From: Bugula neritina
Taxonomy: Eukaryota; Bryozoa; Gymnolaemata; Cheilostomatida; Bugulidae
DNA: 64,000 bases
Direction of reading: 5' to 3'
NCBI GenBank assembly: GCA_964035545.1
Contig: OZ037765.1
Coordinates: 8,522,698-8,586,697, forward strand
Part shown: positions 57,555 to 64,000 of the stretch, one piece after another
How the letters are laid out: every line of letters starts with the position of its first letter
How positions within the stretch are numbered: position 1 is the stretch's first letter
Made by a program: the position numbers and the translations under genes
The notes under the pieces: generated by a model
Seen by the model: the letters and a program-made list of their open reading frames with translations, nothing else
The model's database searches: none
Told to the model about the DNA's origin: nothing

Positions 57555-60043
57555 TCATTGGTTCAGCTCTCGTAGAGCTGCGTTTAACTTGAGTATATCC
57601 ACCATAGTCATTCCAAGGTCTTGTCTCACCATTGGATAGAAAGCATCTGGAGACCTGACCTGAATGGTCACCATCTCTGCCAGCAGTTTACCATTTACTT
57701 CACCAAGTCTAAGGAGAACGAAATTGAACATCATATTTAACAGGCGAGTAGCTGTTGAGATGTAAATACATTAAAGACATAATCTGAAGATGTGAGAAGT
57801 ATAAATGTGCTTAATACTTGTGCCTCTTTTAATCACAGTGCACATCTATATATTGTAAAATAATTTCATCCACTAGGGTTCGAACCGCAGACTTCCAGCT
57901 TGCAAGATAGCCTGCCAACTATTATACCACAGGGGCTAATGGGAAATCTCTAAACTACGTACCGTATATCAACATATATACCTAAATTTGGTAGTAATAT
58001 ATATTATATGCATTATACATACTTTTTAGCATATTTGTCCAAACCCATATTTTTTAACCAGGCATTAACTTGCTGGACTGACCAGCTTGCACATTTTAGG
58101 TGACTAGCATTCAACTGTGAGCCGTCGCTAAAGTCTGGCTTAGACATAGACATCGGTGCAGACCCTTGCAGAGGAAGTTCAGATGAGGGAACAATGTCTC
58201 TAGCTGGATCTTCAGCTGTAGTTTAAATTTTATGCAACGTTAGTAAATAAATTAATAAATGATACATACTAAGCACTGCACACATGTGCTGTGTGATACA
58301 GAAATGCAGCTTTAGCATGCAAAATGCAATTATATAATATTCATGGACTTAAATCATAATATTCAATACATTACATTATATTATAATACATCATATTTAT
58401 AAACAGCAAAAATTCATGGGCTTAAATCATAATATTCAGTACGTTACATTACATTACATCTTTTTGTAGATGAATATGCTAAATGATAGACGCAAGTTCT
58501 ATATAAGCATTGTGAAATAATTTTAAGCAAGCAAGTTCAAAGCTTACGTTCTCCAGGTAAAATTTTCGCTTCACTGCCAAGGGTAGTGATCAGTTCGGAT
58601 ATTTTTTGCTCATACTCTTGGCGCTTGGTGAGGTCATAAAAGAAGATTCCAGCAAGCATAAAACCAAGCCACCCCTCAGGTCTGTACTTAGGTTGTAGTC
58701 TCACTGGAACGATTGTAATTCCTCGTGTGTTGGCATAGGAAATTTCTAAAAATAGCAAAACTTCCTAATAATTTTAAAAAAAAAGTTTATGTGGTAGTGA
58801 ATGTAAGTGGATGCTCCTTGCTGAAATAAAGAAGTAGGCAGCTTAGTGTTCCTTTTCAAATGAATCTCCACATTTTACATAAAACGGAGTTAGAAAAAAA
58901 TTGGGGAGTTTAGGTCTAGTAAATTATGGCCAGTACCATTAAAATATATATTACATGAAAAGATACAGATTAATGGGAAGTCAAAAGCACTTGAGAAGCA
59001 TATTATTGATTATAAAATCTCGTTGCCTATTACCTTGCCTACAGGGGTTGCTGGCTGGATACTTTTCTGTCAGCACTGGTATGATGTGAGAAGAGTTCTC
59101 TACAGCCTTAGCCATGGCTACATTAGTGTCGCTATTCTTGTCTAAAAGTTTATCATTATGATGTGTTTATACTGATACAGAGATAGGTAAATGTGTATCA
59201 CGCATGCTGCATATATATAATCACTTCTTAACTTTATTCCAAGTCTTATTCTATTATGCTTAAAAGCAAATTTCAACAAATAGCTTATAGAATTCATTTC
59301 AGTCTTCGGATATAAATTCTTTTTCTGCAAATTGTTAAAAATGTTGCTGCATTTTCAAGTATAGGCTGTATACCATACACAGCTGTACATGTATGACCTG
59401 ATTTATTTTAATAAAGTGTCAAGAAAAGCATGTTTATGACTCACGCATTTGCTCCACATCAATCCAAACTCTCAGCCCAGCCTCTTTTAGTTTCTTTCTG
59501 AGCTGGAGCACTTCTTTCTGGACATCCCATTGATAACTTATCATTATGTGTTTAATTTTTTCTAAAACAGATTACCTCATAAACAACGTGTTCTTTATAA
59601 TTAAATTTAAACAGTTATCTACATGTAAATAGAAATAATCACAAACTCATTTGCTTTAAGTGAAAACAACCAAACAACGTTGCCATCATGCAGGTAGAAT
59701 TAAATGAGATGTTATAAATTATGATGATACAGTTGATTATATTTGTTTTCTTAGGTACTATAGCACTTATTTCAGTTGAGTTCTTGTTTTTAATTGTAGT
59801 GTTAAATAACACTTGCTTTTGCAACTATTTCCCATAACTTGGATTTTGCAAAAGATAGCAACTTTTGCCCATTTCTATGCTTACTGCTGGCTGCTTGCGT
59901 CTCTCCGCCAGTTTTCTTAGATTCTTGCAAGTATTTAGATTCTCCTTCAATTTTCCAAAGAGCACCAGTAGCAGCTCCTTTCACTTCAGCATCAGCTGAC
60001 TTGGAAAGCTTTTTCAAAGCTGAAACACACAAGCACCCACTAT

Positions 60044-60117
<74 letters not shown>

Positions 60118-63100
60118 GTATCTATATTTATTAACTCAATACAGAAACTTAAAAAGTAGGTACTATTCAAGAATACAAATACATTAGATCAACAATTTTT
60201 GAGCCAATGCTATAATTATGTAATTTGTTTCTTCATATAGTCTAATGCCTAAGCATATTCTTATAACTACACTGTGCATATTGATTGTGAACATTTTGAA
60301 AGACAGACATGCTTTATTAAAAGATTTGTGAATTCAAAAATATATACATTCATTTAGCTTTTACACCAACGTCTCTTTCTTTTGTTACATAAAATTCAAG
60401 TTTAAAACTAATAGCTGTTCCGTTGCTGATTTATTGAAGGCCCCATAGAATAAGGTGTGAGCAGATCACACATAGGCTTCAGCAGCATTAGCAGTTCACT
60501 GTAATTTTGGTTGACTTTGTCATTATTCTAACTCACATTTAGGCCCACAATATGATTTAAATTTTTCCGTTTATTACTTTTTTTTAAATGAAATGATAAA
60601 ATGCAATCAATCTATTGGATAGTGGTAGCTTATCAACTATTGGAATCCAAATATCACACGCTGCATATTTATTTACTTTCATCCTTACATTACACAGAAA
60701 TGCATAAGAATTAGAATATGATATAAATTATAAACAAATCACATGCAGAGCTCTATGTTGAAAATCGCTCAATATGCAGCTAATAACGCATATTGAATAT
60801 TGCTTAAGCTTGTAACTCAATTCATATATAACTTACTCTCTAGCAGATGTGGCTCGCTGCTAATTTTTTGTTTGCTGTTTTCATCAAAAGCTAAGGTCCA
60901 CACACCATGAGCTGCACATTCTTGGAGAGGGGGGTTGTCTTTCCTCATCCCATCAAGATAGTAAGGCAGAATACCAGCGTCTACGAGTCGCTGCTTGTTG
61001 CTATCTATCACTGCGATGTTATTAAGGCCTACAATCAGCTCTTCAGCATTGTATCCATACAGCTTAGAGCGTTCATTTGGTTGACTCAAAGCATCCTTCA
61101 GGACTGTAATAAGAAACTTGATATCGTCTTCTCCTAACTCTAACACTGATTTCTCTTTGTCGTTGTTTTCCGACAGTAAGTAAGAGTACGCCAACATAGC
61201 CTTAGCTTTCAGTGTAGCTGTTCCACTATTTCTGTATTTTCCGATTATTCTCAGGGCATCTTTTTCTCGAAGGTCACTTATCGAATTATCATGTTTGTTG
61301 CAGAAGTTATGTAAAATACCCAGAATTGCTTTCACAACTTTGTGTTGAGGATGGGTGGCTGCTACCTCAATGGGAAACAAGTGGCTATCTAATGCTTCTA
61401 AAAGAAACGGTATTGTGTTTTCATACAACGGTAGTAATGTTTCTGGAAGTTTCATGTCACTTCCGTTCCAAACAATAACAAGCACGTGGTAGCAGTTTGT
61501 AAGTGCATCGACGATGCAAGAGTTGTTCTTAGCAAGCTCCTGCCACTGTTGTCCATTGTCGCTACATCCACCAGGTTCCTTCTTGGATTTCTCAAAAGCA
61601 CTCATCACTTCTTTCCAATATTTTTTCAAAAGCTTAAAAATTTGGTCTTTGTTGATAAGTTCTTCTAAAACCAGTCTCCTATTTTTATGCTCCTTATTTT
61701 GTGATGGGTACAGGCCTTTGCTTAGCAAACTGCAAAATAGTCATGCTGACTCATTAAAATATGAGAGCTGGTATAACAGTAGACCGCTACAAGATCATGC
61801 AGCAACCTGCAATACTCAGTATACCTCTATATATACATCATACTGTATAAAAAGCAGTTGGTAATTTTTATCAACACACTTGAAATCAGCCAGCAAATAA
61901 TTTGACACCCGAACACTATCACCATCTCATAGTTAAAAATATATCTATTATGCAAATGTATAGTACTTAAGCTATGCACATGATTTGATAGAGAAAACTG
62001 CTGCCAACACCAGATATTTTAATTATAATAAAGGATGCAAGTATATGTATGTATGCAAATAATTTACGACAAACTTGTGACTCTAGAATTTTGGTTTAAT
62101 AAGAAAGAATTTTTAAAATGCACTTGGTAAAACATGACTTACAAGAAATCTTTTTCATAGTTGCTTGCATTTGTTACGAGCTCATCTACTGGCTTAGATA
62201 GCAACAGAGTTAGGGTGTATTTTAGCTCTTTTAGTCTTTGTTTTACGTTGCTATCTGTCACCTTCCATTTAGAAATATAATCATGAGGAATTTGTGCTTT
62301 GGACCCATCAGAAAGACAGGCTGGAGGTGGCATCTCTGGTTCTGTTGGTGGTTTAGGAACAAGTTTTCCATCAGCACCTTCTCCATCAACTGCATCCTTG
62401 TCAGCTGAGTCTGATTGGTTCCTGCCAATTGATGCTTTACCAGCATAACTTGGAGGGCCAGATTTTTTTGTTGTCAAATTTGTTTGTTGGCTCATTTCTG
62501 GTAACTTTTCCATCACACTCTAATAATATTCACATAATCAATAAACATAGTTGGTGCATTATATACGTTATAAGTTGCATTATCTACTGTCAGTGCATGA
62601 GTGATTTGAAGTTGTTAGTAAAATATAATCAATATAGTTAGAGGGCTGTGCAATATCAATATACTTTAGACCTGTGCAAAAATACTTCATACTCTACTAT
62701 TTTTTGGAGATTCTTTAACATTTACCCTCCCCCACCGTGTTGCTAGTATGATATTGATTATTATCATATATATAGGTATATGTAATATGTAATTGATGTG
62801 ATTGACAGTAAGTACTCATTATTGATGCTTTGTGATACTAGCTAGCTTAAACTCTTTTTAGTATGTAAAATACTTTTGTACAAGTGGTTTCTATAAAATA
62901 TAATATATTTATTTGAAATTTTTTTCTACAATTTCTAGTTTAAATACCAACTTTTGCTTCTATAAAAACATGCACTGTAGCTTTTGTGCTTTTTATTGAG
63001 TTTTTATATTTAGTTGTTGCAATGTCCTATTGACCAGAATATTGTTTATAACTTCTATGAAATGTTTTACTAGTGTACTTCAAAAGGCACTCTTGTCCTA

Positions 63101-63392
63101 TACCTAGTTCCCATTCTCAGATCAAAACATACTAGTAATAAATGAGTAGCCATGCAATGATGAAAAAGTTATTTGCACAAAAACATGCCACTAATAACCT
63201 GATCAGCAATGTCTTACAATTGCAAGATGCTGAATAAAAAGACACTAAATTATCTTTTCAACACTAAACCCAAAAGCTTAAAATAAAATTTTAAAAAATA
63301 TATACAATTTGGATTAAACATATTTTTATAATGTAAATTAGTAGCTGATATGAAACTACACACTTTCGTAAACTTACTGATGAACTTCCCAT
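57555..63392 (-). CDS. ARM-TIR-SAM protein, candidate NAD-cleaving TIR signalling enzyme
   Basis: Nine minus-strand exons, 63392-63378, 62519-62143, 61729-60837, 60019-59885, 59561-59445, 59141-59034, 58745-58548, 58215-58023, 57708-57555 (TGA), are all in phase and give 729 residues. Exon 1 encodes MGSSS and continues S-V-M, an MGxxxS N-myristoylation motif. Residues about 130-470 are armadillo-like helices (ILGILHNFCNKHD, AEELIVGLNNIAVID, ECAAHGVWTLAFDE, AEVKGAATGALWKI). TIR is about 476-612: HIMISYQWDVQKEV, LRVWIDVEQM, CRQEISYA with Glu549 where SARM1-type TIRs place the catalytic Glu, and PEGWLGFML. SAM is about 657-727 (WSVQQVNAWLKNMGLDKY, DLGMTMVDILKL). SARM1 has the same modules as ARM-SAM-SAM-TIR, so this is not a simple SARM1 ortholog. 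Likely role, by inference: ARM-gated NAD cleavage in stress or immune signalling. An alternative start is Met in exon 2 (62513). Confidence 0.9.
57868..57938 (-). mobile_element. tRNA-like sequence, probable SINE head or tRNA pseudogene
   Basis: On the minus strand GCCCCTGTGGTATAATAGTT gives a box A, and GGTTCGAACCC 50 nt later gives a perfect box B. The T-stem and acceptor stem do not pair well, so it is not a functional tRNA gene. It differs from the SINE at 28600 and 53951. It lies in the last ARM-TIR-SAM intron. Confidence 0.45.
60045..60114. repeat. (TA)n microsatellite, about 35 units
   Basis: Uninterrupted TA dinucleotides, beginning about 25 nt upstream (in gene direction) of the exon 4 acceptor of the ARM-TIR-SAM gene. 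A long YIYIYI open frame across it is an artefact. Confidence 0.95.
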
Positions 63393-64000
63393 TGCTCAAA
63401 AGCTCAAATCGAGATTGTCCAAACTGATGATTGTAGTGTTACTAAGACTTTAGTTTCTAGCAACAGATTTTACTAATTTCTTTCACTAATATAGGATTAT
63501 TTTCTATTGAAATCTTTACACAGTAAAATCAAGTTAATCTAAACAGTTGTGGATGTAAGTTCTAAACCTTCTTACATATAAACAAATAATATAAACTAAT
63601 GGGCACGCAGCTACACACTACTTACTATTTAATAAAAGTAAAACCCTCTGTTTGTATTGCATATAGATCTATATCAAATCAAAATTGAACTAGCTTAGCA
63701 AGAGGTTACAATATGAATATTGAATTACTGAACTAAGAAGAAAATGCTTACTACTTACTAAGCTCTCAATAATAGACTCTGTTGCTAGCCAAGCTAAACA
63801 AACATTAGGCTAGAACAAAAGGTGTGCTAAGTTTGTTCACCAAGGAGATTGTGTCAAACATTATGAGTTCGTTTACTCAATGCAATATAAAAAGCTGCAT
63901 GTTATTATACTGAGTGCATCAGTTGCTTAGCAACAGCTTCCTGTTTACAAGAGAGGATAACTCTTTTATATTATACAGCTTTCTAATTTGCTGATAACCT
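63393..64000. other. Upstream region of the ARM-TIR-SAM gene
   Basis: AT-rich, no coding exon seen. Contains an X-box-like palindrome at 63922-63934 and related half sites (GCTAGCAACAG-type). The transcription start is not identifiable. Confidence 0.4.
63922..63934. promoter_or_regulatory. X-box (RFX-type) palindrome
   Basis: GTTGCTTAGCAAC fits the RFX X-box pattern RYYNYY-N-RRNRAC on both strands. It lies 530 bp upstream of the ARM-TIR-SAM start codon and near the window edge, so it may instead serve a gene to the right. Function is inferred from the motif. Confidence 0.4.

Noticed and set aside
57868-57938. Functional tRNA gene
   Set aside because: Box A and B are present but the T-stem and acceptor stem do not pair.
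59802-60170. Minus-strand ORF with a long Tyr-Ile repeat
   Set aside because: The repeat is the TA microsatellite inside an intron; only 60019-59885 is exon.
57555-63392. Naming the ARM-TIR-SAM gene SARM1
   Set aside because: SAM lies after TIR and there is only one, and the TIR resembles the CRxE-YA/GWLG type found in other invertebrate TIR proteins; orthology is unproven.

Overview
The window is nuclear DNA of an invertebrate animal. It is AT-rich and holds seven complete multi-exon genes plus the 3' part of an eighth, with mostly short introns (roughly 100 bp to 2 kb) and GT-AG junctions that keep phase. All host genes are conserved metazoan genes. Transposons, a tRNA-derived SINE family and degenerate simple repeats fill much of the rest. 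Gene content and the ARM-TIR-SAM gene suggest a lophotrochozoan-type marine invertebrate, but the species cannot be fixed from the sequence alone.

Layout, left to right: (1) the 3' half of AMFR/gp78 (+, 406-3055), an ER ubiquitin ligase. (2) DAD1 (-, 3898-6050), an oligosaccharyltransferase subunit whose intron holds a MITE. (3) A ZNF507-like C2H2 zinc-finger gene (+, 7479-13328). (4) CTR9 of the PAF1 complex (+, 15484-23203). (5) A tetraspanin (-, 23731-25528). (6) eIF2D (-, 27557-33595). (7) A very young, apparently intact Ty3/gypsy LTR retrotransposon (36402-44300), then a decayed LINE reverse transcriptase. (8) An srGAP-like F-BAR/RhoGAP/SH3 gene (+, 45720-56774). (9) A 729-residue ARM-TIR-SAM protein (-, 57555-63392) with an N-terminal myristoylation-type motif.

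Exon models were built by hand from splice sites and family knowledge. For DAD1, CTR9, tetraspanin, eIF2D, srGAP and ARM-TIR-SAM the exon lengths sum to a multiple of three with every junction in phase. One junction of the ZNF507-like gene (about 9,680 to 9,770) is unresolved.

The host genes do not form an operon or pathway; they are independent housekeeping or signalling genes. The most unusual content is: the ARM-TIR-SAM protein, which has a SARM1-like domain set in a different order; a 30-bp minisatellite in eIF2D that repeats its 5' splice site about 15 times; two more minisatellites that run up to 3' splice sites of the srGAP gene; and the retrotransposon, which has a canonical -1 frameshift signal (TTTAAAC plus stem) between gag and pol and a third zinc-finger ORF separated from pol by one in-frame TAG.
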